Positions 38,636-48,112 of a stretch of 64,000 nucleotides of DNA are shown one piece after another. Position numbers and translations under genes: made by a program. The notes below the pieces were generated by a model, which ran no database searches, was not told the origin of the DNA, and worked only from the letters and a program-made list of their open reading frames with translations. The stretch comes from Thermococcus guaymasensis DSM 11113 (lineage in GTDB: Archaea; Methanobacteriota_B; Thermococci; Thermococcales; Thermococcaceae). How positions within the stretch are numbered: the first letter of the stretch is position 1; every line of letters starts with the position of its first letter. The stretch covers positions 1,266,388 through 1,330,387 of the forward strand of contig NZ_CP007140.1 in the NCBI RefSeq assembly GCF_000816105.1, in the 5' to 3' direction.

Positions 38636-39399
38636 ATGAAGGGAAAGAAGGGCCTTTTTATGCTTGTTGGGCATGTTTGCAGCGAACTTTGCGCTGTGGG
38701 GATTTGTCTGGCTAAACCGGGGAGGCATAACCTTTGAGTGGGTTCTCACAATGGCAGTTCTCCTGGTTTTGCCAGTTTTTCAACCCTGTTCTTTACTGCA
38801 AGAATCCTTGAAAAACACGGTTACAGGAGAGAAGACATCAAAAGGCTCTCCGAGATTCTCGAGGAACACTGGTGAGAGCCTTGGGACTCGGGGTATTTGG
38901 TGCATGACGTGCAGGAGTGTATTATTTATCACCTCGTGCTCTGGGGCTCTTTGGCACAGCCCTCTTGGAGTTCAAAAGCCTTTATCTAGCCCTTTTATCG
39001 TTTGTGGCCCTGGTATTTATTTTGGTGGCCGTTTACCCAGTTTTCGCAACAATGGTAGCGTGGATTTTGGGTTTGCCCCTCTACATGCTCGAGAGTGAAA
39101 AGTCGGGTGATGTGTTTGATTTTGTGGCAAAATCATCTCTCGCCTCTACCTTTGGAATTTTGGTGGTCCAGAGCGCCTCAAAATGCCTTATGATGGGGAA
39201 CTATCCTGAAAAGCTTTCCAGCACCTTCAGTACCGTGGTCTTTACCGCGGACAAACTGCTGATGCTCTCGGCATTGAATATGTTCTTCGGAGTATTGGGC
39301 CTGTCTCTCCCCCGGAGGATGGGGAGAAAGTTAACGGGGATTTTCCTGTTCCTGATTGCGCTCCTTATGCCAGTTGTCGTGTGGCATGTCTTTCAATAA
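38636..39399 (+). pseudogene. decayed paralog of the membrane protein at 35695
   Basis: Pieces in three frames align in order with the intact gene at 35695: MKGKKGLFMLVG and then GMFAANFALWGFVWLN in another frame; ARILEKHGYRREDIKRLSEILE (third frame, near 38800-38870), matching ALERYGYSREDIRRLPEIIE; and from about 38935 the long frame ending NMFFGVLGLSLPRRMGRKLTG, matching NFLFGLVGLYGPRKSRKLTA. At least three frameshifts (near 38665, 38780 and 38880-38935) break the gene. The last piece (from 38917) remains a 160-codon ORF and could still be expressed. Confidence 0.7.
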
Positions 39400-39593
39400 A
39401 GGCCTCGAGAAGGTGTTTTCATGGCTCTGGGAGGTGTTCCCTGAAGGTTATGAGTAAGGTTGGTCATGCATTGTGTTCATTGTTCACTCTTTTACTCTCG
39501 CTTCTTTCGTCTGATTCTAGTCGTTTTGTAATCGTTGGAAATTGAAGACCCTACGAAAAAAGCGTTATTAAATACAACTCGTAAAGAGAAAGA

Positions 39594-39600
39594 TTTATAA
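39594..39600 (+). promoter_or_regulatory. TATA box of the C39-like protease gene
   Basis: TTTATAA about 45 bases before ATG 39644, followed by the ribosome site GAGGGGGT. The 244 bases from 39400 to 39643 are otherwise AT-rich with no gene that I can see. Confidence 0.55.
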
Positions 39601-39643
39601 GTAACAATCGCCTATTTGTTGTGACTATTTAGAGGGGGTAGCC

Positions 39644-40661
39644 ATGAAGTGGAAAAACAGGGGTCTCGGGGTATTGCTGGTGTTCTTGGTTTTAGGGCCT
39701 TTCCTTCTTACCACGGGATTTTCTGTTTTAGGAGAGCCTATCCTTGAAGTGACTAAAAGCCCTACCAGAACTCTTCCAGTAGTCTCTAAAAGCATAGCAC
39801 TGTATCTTGCAAAAAACGAGCTTAAAAGCGTTCCACTCATGGATTTCAAAGGAGCAGAAGTCGGAGATGGGCTGGTGTTGTTCTACTTCCCGGATGGGAG
39901 GCCGGGCTACTACGAGGTACCCATTCTCAAAGGTGGAGAAGTTACTGGTGTCATGTTTGTACCGGCGTCAAAAACAATGCCTCCGAAATGGATGGAGGTG
40001 TTTGAGGGTAAGGAGCTCGTCAGTCAGTCATTAGATAAAATTGCTGAAAGAAAGGGAATTAAACACTATCGCTACGTCGCTCTCGGGGGAGCAATGTTTG
40101 GAATTCAGACTGAAGACGGCACCATTGTCGATTTGGCCGGCAGGGAGTACAAAGTTGACCTAAAGGTGCCATTTAAGCTATCAATAGAATCTGAGAAAAA
40201 CACAGTGCTCTGGACCCAATTAGAAAGGGATGTCTTTGGCAGTTCATCCAGAAAGATTATTGCTGGAGTGCCGACCTGGACATCCACTGACCCCGGAAAC
40301 GCCAGTACCAAATACCCCAATAATGTAGGTTCTGTTGCAGACCCGTGGGATTATTGGGATGGTTGTTCCCCAATAGCGGCATCAATGGTAGTTGCATATT
40401 ATGATTCTCAATTTAGAACCTCTTACCTGAGGGAGTCAATAATTGACATTCTCCATTTCACGATGGGTACAAATAATGAGACTTAGCAATGACAAAATTA
40501 TTGGGCACTCAATGACCTTTGTTGGATATTATGATGCAAGCATCCCAGCAATATACGTCCACACAACTTGGGAAAATCCCTCGGAAGGGTGGGGTAAAGG
40601 TTGGCAACTGGGTAGATGCAATGATAACAACTGTGAAGCCTATAAAAATGTGCTGGGGTGA
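39644..40661 (+). pseudogene. secreted C39-like cysteine peptidase, broken by frameshift and probable deletion
   Basis: The first frame (39644-40486) has a signal peptide (about 1-30), a propeptide-like domain (residues 40-190) and the start of a papain-like C39 domain, WDYWDGCSPIAASMVVAYYD, with the catalytic cysteine. It ends soon after GTNNE. The catalytic histidine segment GHSMTFVGYYDASI is in the next frame (40443-40661). C39-like domains usually have some 80-100 residues between Cys and His; here there are about 50, so a deletion plus frameshift near 40480 is likely. A sequencing error alone would not restore the spacing. Confidence 0.65.
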
Positions 40662-40703
40662 GGTATGCCCCTATGTGATCATAACCTCTAAAGGGTGATT
40701 TGA

Positions 40704-41522
40704 TTGAGGATGAGATTCGTCTTTGGTGCGATGGTTTTTCTTTTCATTTTGCTCCTTCTTGTGCATATTGTTCCGCGTGGGGATTCTGATTGTGAGCTCT
40801 CGATGACTAACTTCTCTACGGATTGCCTTCCTTCCGTTCCGTACTCCCCTTCTTGGCCCACGACGGCAGTGAGAATTTTGGGGGATAAGTTCATTTTCTT
40901 CTCCGAAGAGTATGTGTGGGAAGGTAGGGATAGTGAATTCCTTCCCATATTTCTCAACGGTGAGGAAAGCAACTGGACTAAAGAGGTTGGCATCTCACCC
41001 CAATGTGCGATATGGGGAGAGGAATGGGAGACAACCCTTCCGAGAGACACAGGCCGTTTGGTGCATTACGTTCAGTATGGGGCTGGAAAATGCTCTGGTG
41101 GGAGGTTCGAACCTGATAGAATAGAGCTCGGTAGTACCGAGGTCTCGGGCGGAGCTTTAGAAATCGCCTACTACTTTCTCCCACTCGATAGAGGACGCTG
41201 GGTCTTTTGGCCGGAACCCATTTTTGGAGGGGAGATTGAGCCCCATCTCATTGAGGCTGGCTGTTCATGTTCTCTGGACGATATCCTTGAAAGAATAGAT
41301 GAAAACATTAGAGGTCTTAGCTTCACTCCCATTAAAGACTCCGGAGAATGTCAGAACGGTCCCGTAAAGGTGGTGTTTTCTAGGCTTTATACAAGGAACG
41401 ACTGGGAGTACCTGTATGTTGAATGCGGGAAAATAAAAGATTTGGGACTTGCTCGGATATTGATGGTTAGGGGCTCAAAAAATGCCGTTGTGCAGTATTC
41501 CACCTGCTCTATGAAAATGTGA
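40704..41522 (+). CDS. exported protein of unknown function
   Basis: 272 residues. One N-terminal hydrophobic segment (VFGAMVFLFILLLLVHIV) anchors or exports it; the rest is extracellular with several cysteines (CELS, DCLP, CAIWG, CSGG, CSCS, CGKIK, CSMKM) that may form disulfides. No family recognised. GGGTGAT lies before TTG 40704; ATG 40710 is an alternative start. It follows the broken protease gene on the same strand and may have been its operon partner. Confidence 0.65.
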   Translation: MRMRFVFGAMVFLFILLLLVHIVPRGDSDCELSMTNFSTDCLPSVPYSPSWPTTAVRILGDKFIFFSEEYVWEGRDSEFLPIFLNGEESNWTKEVGISPQCAIWGEEWETTLPRDTGRLVHYVQYGAGKCSGGRFEPDRIELGSTEVSGGALEIAYYFLPLDRGRWVFWPEPIFGGEIEPHLIEAGCSCSLDDILERIDENIRGLSFTPIKDSGECQNGPVKVVFSRLYTRNDWEYLYVECGKIKDLGLARILMVRGSKNAVVQYSTCSMKM

Positions 41523-41540
41523 GAAATGTATGAGAAGGAG

Positions 41541-44500
41541 TTAGACCTTCTCAATCCCTATCTTCGCCTGAACCTCGGGCCATTCAACGACGTAGCCCCT
41601 GGCCCCGCCGAAGATGACCTCGGTTGCCCTCGTCTCCCTCATTATGTAGTCGAGGTTCTCGCTGAGCAGTTCGCGGTTCTCGTCGGTGGTCTCTATGGTG
41701 ACGACTATCCTGTCGTTGACGTCGAGGTCGAGCCTCTTCCTCATCTCTTGGATTCTCCTGACGAACTCCCTGGCGAGTCCCTCGGCGAGGAGCTCCCTCG
41801 TGAGGGTCTTGTCCACGAAGACCCTTCCGCCCTCGAAGTCTTCGCTGACAAAGAAGTCCGGCAGCTTCTCCTCTATGCTCAGGTGCTCCCTCGTGAGGTG
41901 GAAGGTCTTGCCCTCGATTTCCACGTCCATCTCGCCGGCCTCGTAGAGTTCCCTGCCGTGCTCGGCTATCCACTGGGACACGAGCCTGGCGTCGCCCTTG
42001 AACTCTGGGCCAACTTTCGCGAAGTTGGGCTTGATGAGGAGCTCGCGCTCGACTTTGCCGACGATTACTTCCTTGGCGTTGAGCTGGTCGCGCAGGATTC
42101 TGTTGAGCCTCTCGATGGCCTTCTTTACCGTCTCGTCCTCGGTCTCGACGATTATCCTCCTGACGGGGTAGCGGAGCTTTATCCTGGCCCTCTGTCTGGC
42201 GCTTGACCCTGCCTCAACTATCCTCCTGACGTACTCCATCTCCCTCTCAAGCTCCTCGTCCCTTGCCTCTTCCTCGACCTCCGGCCAGTCGAGCATGTGG
42301 ACGCTCTCCACACCGACGAACGGCCTGAGCATGTTCTGGTATATTTCCTCGGTAATGTACGGCGTGAACGGTGCCATGAGCCTCAGCAGGACGTCGAAGA
42401 CCTTCCAGACGGTGTAGTAGGCGGCCAGCTTGTCCGGGTCGTCGCCCTCGACCCACATGCGCTTCCTGATGAGCCTCACGTACCACCTGCTTAGATCCTC
42501 AACGACGAAGTGGTATATCGCTCTCGTCGCCTTTGTGAGCCTGAAGGTCTCTATGCCCTCGGTGACGTCGCCTATCAGTCCGTTGACCCTGCTGAGTATC
42601 CACTTATCTTCTTCGCGGAACGGCAGTTCCTCGGGCTTGAGCTTCGTCGGGTCGAAGTTATCGAGGCTCATGTAGGTAGCCGACAGCACGTACACGTTCC
42701 AGAGTATGTTGAGCATTCTCTTGACCTGCTCAAGGCCCTTCCAGCTGAAGCGTAGGTTCTCCCAGGGGTTGGTGGCCCAGAGCATGTAGAACCTGAAGGG
42801 ATCCCTGCCCTCCTTCTGGACGACCTCTTCCGGCCTTATGATGTTGCCGAGGCTCTTGCTCATCTTGTCACCCTTTTCGTCGAGGACGTAGCCGTGCATC
42901 GCCACGTGCCTGTATGGGACCGTGTCGAAGGCTATAACGCTGGCAGCCTGCTGGGAATAGAACCACTTGGTAACCTGGTCCTCACCTTCAACGATGAAAT
43001 CAGCGGGCCAGAGCTTCTCGAAGAGCTCCTTGTTGCGCGGGTAGTCGAGCGAAGCCCAGCTCGCTATTCCGCTGTCGAACCACACATCAACGACGTCCTT
43101 GACGCGGCGCATTTCTTTGCCGTTCACCTTTATGATGAATGCATCGACGTAGGGCCTGTGCAGGTCCTCCGGGCCGAGCTTCTCCTCTATGACCCTGAGC
43201 TTCTCCTCGTAGTCCTCGGGGAGTTCAATGCGCTCGCCGTTCACTTCTATCGCAACGCTGAGCTCCACCAGCTCCTTGAAGGAGCCAACGACGTATATCT
43301 CGCCGTCCTCGCTCTGCCATATCGGGAGCGGTATTCCCCAGTACCTCTGCCTGCTTATGACCCAGTCGCCCGAGTTCATGACGCCGTTGTCGTAGCGCAC
43401 CTTGACCCACTCGGGATACCACGTAACCTTCTCGTCGTTCTCCTTGATTATCTTGTCCTTGACCTTGCTGACCTTGAGGAACCACTGGTCGGTGGCGCGG
43501 AATATGAGCGGGGTCTTACAGCGCCAGCAGTGTGGGTACTTGTGCTCTATCTCGCCTGCCTTCACGAGGTAACCCTTCTCGCGGAGGTGTTCGATTATCT
43601 CTTTATCGGCGTCCTTCACGTAGATGCCCTTCCACTTGCCCTCAGTGTAGCGTCCCTCGTCGTCAACCGGGCTGTATACTGGCAACCCATAGCGCTGCCC
43701 GACCTCGAAGTCCTCCTCACCGTGGCCCGGCGCGGTGTGGACTAATCCTGTACCGTCCTCAAGCGTCACGTGCTCGCCGAGGATAACCCTGTGCGCCCAC
43801 TCGTACTTCTCGCGGAATTCTTTCTGGGCTGGATACTCATCCATGAGGACGTGGACGTAGCGGAGTCCCTCAAGCTCTTCGCCCTTGAATTCCTTGACTA
43901 CCTCGCCCTTGAGGCCGACCTCGGAGAGAACTTTCTCGACGAGGGCCCTGGCTATTATCCAGTACTCCTCTCCGTTCTCAGTCTCAACCTTTACTTTGGC
44001 GTAGTCGTATTCGGGGTGAACCGTGACTGCGAGGTTGGCCGGGAGCGTCCAAGGCGTCGTCGTCCAGATGAGGAGGTACTCGTTCTCCTTGCCCTCGACC
44101 GGGAACTTGACGTAGATGCTCGGGTCCTTCCTGAGCTTGTACTCACCGCGAACCTCGTGTTCAGCTAAGGCAGTCTCACAGCGCGGGCACCAGTGGAGGA
44201 CGCGCTTGTCCTTCTCCAAAAGCCCCTTCTCCCAGGCCTTTTTGAGCGTGAACCAGCCCGATTCGATGTACTCGTTCTTTATGGTCATGTAGGGGTTGTC
44301 CCAGTCCATCCAGATTCCGAGCATCTTGAACTGCTCGGTCATGACCTTGAGGTTGTTGAGCGCGAACTCCTTACACTTGCGGATGAAGTTGTCGACGCCT
44401 ATCTCGGTCTCTATGTCCTTCTTGGTCTTAAGGCCAAGGGCCTGCTCGACCTTGACCTCTATCGGCAGGCCGTGCATGTCAAAGCCCGGCTGCCTTCTAA

Positions 44501-44738
44501 CGTTGTAGCCCTGCATCGTCCTGAAGCGGATTATCATGTCCTTGATTATCTTGTTCCAGGCCGTTCCGAGGTGTATTGCACCGCTAACGTACGGGGGCCC
44601 GTCGAGGAAGTAGTACTTCGGGCCGTTCGCCCTGCTGGCCTTGACCTTCTCGTAGATGTCGTTCTCTTTCCAGAACGCCTCTATCTTTTCCTCAAGCTTG
44701 CCTGGGTCGTATTCTCTAAACTCTGGCTCCTTAATCAT
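41541..44738 (-). CDS. ileS: isoleucyl-tRNA synthetase
   Basis: 1065 residues. The class I signature appears as PPYVSGAIHLGTA (HIGH region) near residue 50 and KMSKSLGN near residue 600; between them lies the CP1 editing domain (WTTTPWTLPANLA, GTGLVHTAPGHGEEDF). The C-terminal domain binds the anticodon of tRNA-Ile. It charges tRNA-Ile with isoleucine in the cytoplasm. GGAGGGTT precedes ATG. Full length for archaeal/eukaryotic-type IleRS. Confidence 0.97.
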   Translation of the reverse strand: MIKEPEFREYDPGKLEEKIEAFWKENDIYEKVKASRANGPKYYFLDGPPYVSGAIHLGTAWNKIIKDMIIRFRTMQGYNVRRQPGFDMHGLPIEVKVEQALGLKTKKDIETEIGVDNFIRKCKEFALNNLKVMTEQFKMLGIWMDWDNPYMTIKNEYIESGWFTLKKAWEKGLLEKDKRVLHWCPRCETALAEHEVRGEYKLRKDPSIYVKFPVEGKENEYLLIWTTTPWTLPANLAVTVHPEYDYAKVKVETENGEEYWIIARALVEKVLSEVGLKGEVVKEFKGEELEGLRYVHVLMDEYPAQKEFREKYEWAHRVILGEHVTLEDGTGLVHTAPGHGEEDFEVGQRYGLPVYSPVDDEGRYTEGKWKGIYVKDADKEIIEHLREKGYLVKAGEIEHKYPHCWRCKTPLIFRATDQWFLKVSKVKDKIIKENDEKVTWYPEWVKVRYDNGVMNSGDWVISRQRYWGIPLPIWQSEDGEIYVVGSFKELVELSVAIEVNGERIELPEDYEEKLRVIEEKLGPEDLHRPYVDAFIIKVNGKEMRRVKDVVDVWFDSGIASWASLDYPRNKELFEKLWPADFIVEGEDQVTKWFYSQQAASVIAFDTVPYRHVAMHGYVLDEKGDKMSKSLGNIIRPEEVVQKEGRDPFRFYMLWATNPWENLRFSWKGLEQVKRMLNILWNVYVLSATYMSLDNFDPTKLKPEELPFREEDKWILSRVNGLIGDVTEGIETFRLTKATRAIYHFVVEDLSRWYVRLIRKRMWVEGDDPDKLAAYYTVWKVFDVLLRLMAPFTPYITEEIYQNMLRPFVGVESVHMLDWPEVEEEARDEELEREMEYVRRIVEAGSSARQRARIKLRYPVRRIIVETEDETVKKAIERLNRILRDQLNAKEVIVGKVERELLIKPNFAKVGPEFKGDARLVSQWIAEHGRELYEAGEMDVEIEGKTFHLTREHLSIEEKLPDFFVSEDFEGGRVFVDKTLTRELLAEGLAREFVRRIQEMRKRLDLDVNDRIVVTIETTDENRELLSENLDYIMRETRATEVIFGGARGYVVEWPEVQAKIGIEKV

Positions 44739-44898
44739 TCCAGAACCCTCCAGAAGTGATAGTTACGGCTAACCCAGAAGAGGGCTTAAGCCTCGAAACG
44801 GGCGGAGCGAAGGATAAAACACTCCCCCCTCATGGGTATCGGGCCAGAATTGGGAAGTTAGCTTATAAGGTTTTCTGCCAACTGGCTCCGGTGGTGGT

Positions 44899-45441
44899 AT
44901 GAAAATCGCGGTGGGCTCAACCAACCCAACGAAGGTTAAGGCCGTTGAGAATGTGATGAGGCGGATTTACGGTGACGTTGAGGTCTTTGGCGTTGAGGTG
45001 GACAGCGGCGTTTCAGACCAGCCGATAGGTCTGGAGGAGACAACGCGGGGAGCAATTAACAGGGCAAAGCTTGCCCTGGAGAAGACCGGTGCCCACCTCG
45101 GCGTTGGGATTGAGGCTGGAATCTACCCGTTCCCAAGAACGCTGACGGGCTACCTTGATATCCAGGTCTGCGCGGTGGCGAGCCCTGACGGAGTGATAAC
45201 CATCGGCCACGGCCCCGGCTTCGAGTATCCACCTGCAGTTATCGAGAAAATTCTCAATGAGGGCGTTGAAGTGGGAATCGCTATGGGCGAACTCGTCAAT
45301 GATCTCGAACTTAAGAAAAAGATTGGCGCAATAGGAGTTCTTAGCAAAGGCCTGCTGACGAGAACGGAACTCAACGAAATAGCCATTCTGATGGCTATGA
45401 TACCGAGACTTAACCCGAAGCTCTTCTTTGGGAAGAGATAA
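44899..45441 (+). CDS. inosine/xanthosine triphosphatase (YjjX/UPF0244 family)
   Basis: 180 residues. [20 protein letters not shown] and [17 protein letters not shown] are hallmarks of the YjjX (PRRC1-like) non-canonical purine NTP phosphatases, which remove ITP and XTP from the nucleotide pool. GIEAGIYPF and AMGELVND are further family segments. GGTGGT precedes ATG; the TATA box GCTTATAAGG is at about 44861-44870. Confidence 0.9.
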   Translation: MKIAVGSTNPTKVKAVENVMRRIYGDVEVFGVEVDSGVSDQPIGLEETTRGAINRAKLALEKTGAHLGVGIEAGIYPFPRTLTGYLDIQVCAVASPDGVITIGHGPGFEYPPAVIEKILNEGVEVGIAMGELVNDLELKKKIGAIGVLSKGLLTRTELNEIAILMAMIPRLNPKLFFGKR

Positions 45442-45445
45442 AACG

Positions 45446-45508
45446 AAATGTGCCCTCCCCGACCGTCCCCCGCTCACCTTTCACGGGGGTGTGAGAGGGG
45501 AGGGCGGT
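45446..45508 (-). ncRNA. H/ACA box guide RNA
   Basis: Read on the minus strand: a 9-bp lower stem GCCCTCCCC (45505-45497) / GGGGAGGGC (45460-45452) is followed directly by ACA (45451-45449) and three more bases. Inside, an internal loop with strands TCTCACA and ACGGTC flanks an upper stem CCCCC/GGGGG capped by GTGAAAGGTGAGC, which fits the K-loop pattern GUGA-N4-UGAGC of Pyrococcus H/ACA RNAs. The pocket lies 14-15 bases from ACA, the family rule. A TATA box TTTAAAAT (about 45534-45527) puts the transcription start at the base of the stem. The guide strands complement GACCG-UC-GUGAGA, a conserved large-subunit rRNA segment as I recall, so it probably directs a pseudouridine there. Confidence 0.85.
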
Positions 45509-45529
45509 AATGGTTAGGGCTCTTCAATT

Positions 45530-46174
45530 TTAAACCCTTCTCCCGTCAAGCATCGTGATTAAGAGCTTCCTGAGGGGTTTGTTGTCCAGCTCTTGGAGGG
45601 CCTCTTCGATGTCTTCCTCATTTACCGCTTCCTTGGAGACGTAGAGGTAGAGCGCGTAGGCGCAGAGCTTTGGATTCCCCTCGTGGAGGACGTCCATTGC
45701 CTTGGCTAAGAGCGGATCCTCAAGGAGTTTGTCCGCTATTGCTCGGAGGGAATCCCTATCGTTGCTTTTTAGGGCTTCTCGTAGGGGAAAGTAAAACTCC
45801 TTGAGAAGGCGCTTCGCGGATCTGGCCATCTCATCAATGTCAAGGACATCCTCTGGCTTCTTTCTCTGAGAAAAGTAGTACGCCAGGAGAAGCGCGGTCA
45901 CACCAAGGGCGAGAACGAGGTAGACTGCCATCGAGACCCCAGTTGGGGCACTGCTGAGCGTTTCTCCGTACCGGGAGCGGAGAAAGAGGAGTATGAGCAG
46001 GCCGCCGATAACCCAGGCGGCGCCCGTCCAGAGATAAACAGGGAAAGAAGATGGGGGCTTTGGAACCGGACGCTGCTGAGATGCAGGGAGTTTTCTCTCC
46101 GCTATCTCTATGATGGCCTGAAGCCTGTTTATTCTTTTTTCCAGCTCGTCAAGAACCTCTTTTGGAACGTCCAT
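45530..46174 (-). CDS. conserved membrane protein, unknown function
   Basis: 214 residues: an N-terminal helix that may form a short coiled coil (VLDELEKRINRLQAIIEIAERKL), a proline-rich spacer, two membrane spans (VYLWTGAAWVIGGLLILLFL; MAVYLVLALGVTALLLAYYF) and a helical cytosolic C-terminal domain (about residues 110-214). I do not recognise a function; it looks like a conserved Thermococcales protein. The stop codon lies inside the TATA box of the H/ACA RNA gene. Confidence 0.7.
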   Translation of the reverse strand: MDVPKEVLDELEKRINRLQAIIEIAERKLPASQQRPVPKPPSSFPVYLWTGAAWVIGGLLILLFLRSRYGETLSSAPTGVSMAVYLVLALGVTALLLAYYFSQRKKPEDVLDIDEMARSAKRLLKEFYFPLREALKSNDRDSLRAIADKLLEDPLLAKAMDVLHEGNPKLCAYALYLYVSKEAVNEEDIEEALQELDNKPLRKLLITMLDGRRV

Positions 46175-46276
46175 CTCTCCTCACCAGGAATCATCTTGAT
46201 TCTATCGAGCTTGAATTGTGCTGGTTCTTGGCTGTTATCACCCTAATGGAATTTGAACAAAGAGCCTATAAGGGTT

Positions 46277-47140
46277 TCAGTCTTCTCTGAGGGTCTTGTA
46301 GAAAGGAACTGCTCCCGCGATGGCAAATATGTACTGGGTAAAGAATTTGTAAACAAATGCCACGGTGGCGGCGGTAGAAACGTCCCCTATGGCGAGCATG
46401 ACTCCAAGTTCGTTTCCACCAACCCCTCCGGGGGTTCCTATAATCCCTCCCATCACTGTTGAGTAAGCCACGGCAATCAGACATTTCTCTAAGGAGATGC
46501 TGACTCCGAAGGCGTATCCTGTGGCAACGAGGGCAAGTGCCAGAAAAATTGACTGAAGAAATGCCGCAGCGGCGGCTCTGGCAAAGGCTCCCTTGTTTGC
46601 TTTGGCGGTCTTCCAGCCAATATAAAAGTCTCTTATCCACTCATCTTTCCCTATTAGCTTGAAGGGGAACGCCACTAATGGATAGAGAGAGTCTTCGTGA
46701 ACGAGGGCCCACAGCACCAAGAGGAGGAACGGAAGAACGGGGAGATCACCGGAGATTACAGCCACTATGCCCCCAGGAAGTATCTCCAGAGCGGTGACTA
46801 GGGCAATAACCCCTATGGACTGCCACCAGTTTGGAAGGGCGTACTTGGCCTTTACGACTCCTCCTAAGACGGAATTGAGGGTTATTGAGAGATAGCCCGC
46901 GAGCAGGTTCAGCTCTGCAAGCTTCCTGAAGGGGATCCTTCTCAAGGGAGATACGAGGAAATACCATATCGCCGTGTATGAAAAGAATGCTAGAACACCC
47001 AGAGAGAGAATTACGGGGAAATACTCTGGTCTAACTCTGGACCAGTCCATCAGGGCGGTTTCCTTTTTTATTCGGTACACGAGGAAGGATCCGAGAAGAA
47101 TCGTGAGAAAAATAGAAAGGTGCTTCCTTTCTGGCTTCAC
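46277..47140 (-). CDS. flippase-like membrane protein (UPF0104/LPG synthase TM family)
   Basis: 287 residues, seven to eight spans. The segment [19 protein letters not shown] near residue 235 is the conserved loop of the lysylphosphatidylglycerol-synthase transmembrane/UPF0104 family, which includes archaeal glycan-related flippase-like proteins. It probably moves or recognises a lipid-linked substrate. Its ATG overlaps the aminopropyltransferase stop by four bases, so the two are cotranslated, though no functional link is known to me. Confidence 0.82.
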   Translation of the reverse strand: MKPERKHLSIFLTILLGSFLVYRIKKETALMDWSRVRPEYFPVILSLGVLAFFSYTAIWYFLVSPLRRIPFRKLAELNLLAGYLSITLNSVLGGVVKAKYALPNWWQSIGVIALVTALEILPGGIVAVISGDLPVLPFLLLVLWALVHEDSLYPLVAFPFKLIGKDEWIRDFYIGWKTAKANKGAFARAAAAAFLQSIFLALALVATGYAFGVSISLEKCLIAVAYSTVMGGIIGTPGGVGGNELGVMLAIGDVSTAATVAFVYKFFTQYIFAIAGAVPFYKTLRED

Positions 47141-48006
47141 TTCTGCTCCTCCAACAGTTTTCTGACATAGCGGGGCATCTGAAAGAGTGTTTCATGCCTT
47201 TCTGGGTCGTAGTAGTAGAGATCGAGTTTCTTGGACCTCTCAAGGTCAACCTTAGTGAAGTCTATGTCGCCTTTAACTCCCACGAGGAAGCTCCAAGGGG
47301 AGGCATATCCTATGACCGGGAAGCTGAAGTAGTAAACTTTGTCGAAGACCTTTTTCATGGCCCTGTGTGCGTCAAGGAGTTCATTGGTGAAGAGGTAAAC
47401 GCTGCCGGCCTGGGTGATGTAGATGCCCCTCTCATTGAGCTTTTCGTACGCCGAGCGGTAGAACTCCTCCGAAAAGAGAAGCTTGGCCGGCCCCACGGGG
47501 TCTGTTGAATCAACGATGATAACGTCGAAGTGCTCTTCCGTGTTTTTCAGGTACTCGACTCCGTCCCCGATTATCAGCTTCGCCCTCTCTTCTTCTCCCT
47601 TTATGAGCCGTTCGAGGAGGTCTTTCGCAACGTCGAGGTATAAATACGATGCCTCAACGACTCCCTCATCTATTTCGACCGTTATGGCCTTTTCAACGGT
47701 CTCGTGCTTCAGGACTTCCCTCAGCGTTCCTCCATCGCCGCCCCCGATGACGAGAACCTTCTTTGGGTTGGGATGGGCCAGCATAACTGGGTGAACCAGG
47801 ACTTCGTGGTAGCTCTCCTCTCCCACCTCGACGAGCTGGACTGTGTCATCGAGAACGAGAAGTTTTCCAAACCCTTCAGTCTCATAGATCTCAAGCCTCT
47901 GATACTTGGTCTGAGTTTCAAAGAGCCGCCTTTTGACCTTAAAGGCTACCCCATAGCCCCTTGGATACCATTCGATGAAAGCTCCCTCTTTTTCGTCGAA
48001 TCCCAT
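47137..48006 (-). CDS. speE: polyamine aminopropyltransferase (spermidine synthase-like)
   Basis: 289 residues. [18 protein letters not shown] starts the N-terminal beta domain; the SAM-like fold has [16 protein letters not shown], the acidic [10 protein letters not shown], and [14 protein letters not shown], which contains the catalytic aspartates. It transfers the aminopropyl group of decarboxylated SAM to agmatine or diamines, part of the long-chain polyamine pathway of thermophiles. ATG 48006 is preferred to GTG 48018 since GGTGGTGGAT is its ribosome site. Arginine decarboxylase, the step before, lies 600 bases away. Confidence 0.92.
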   Translation of the reverse strand: MGFDEKEGAFIEWYPRGYGVAFKVKRRLFETQTKYQRLEIYETEGFGKLLVLDDTVQLVEVGEESYHEVLVHPVMLAHPNPKKVLVIGGGDGGTLREVLKHETVEKAITVEIDEGVVEASYLYLDVAKDLLERLIKGEEERAKLIIGDGVEYLKNTEEHFDVIIVDSTDPVGPAKLLFSEEFYRSAYEKLNERGIYITQAGSVYLFTNELLDAHRAMKKVFDKVYYFSFPVIGYASPWSFLVGVKGDIDFTKVDLERSKKLDLYYYDPERHETLFQMPRYVRKLLEEQK

Positions 48007-48112
48007 ATCCACCACCACGCTTAGCTTGATATTGAGGTTTTAAAACTATTTTTAAAGCTATCCGACAGCTGGCTGGAACAAAGTTTATAAAAACACCGCT
48101 CCTCACTTCCCA

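Noticed and set aside
42894-43745. 283-codon open frame opposite ileS
   Set aside because: Lies inside the well-supported synthetase; no motif.
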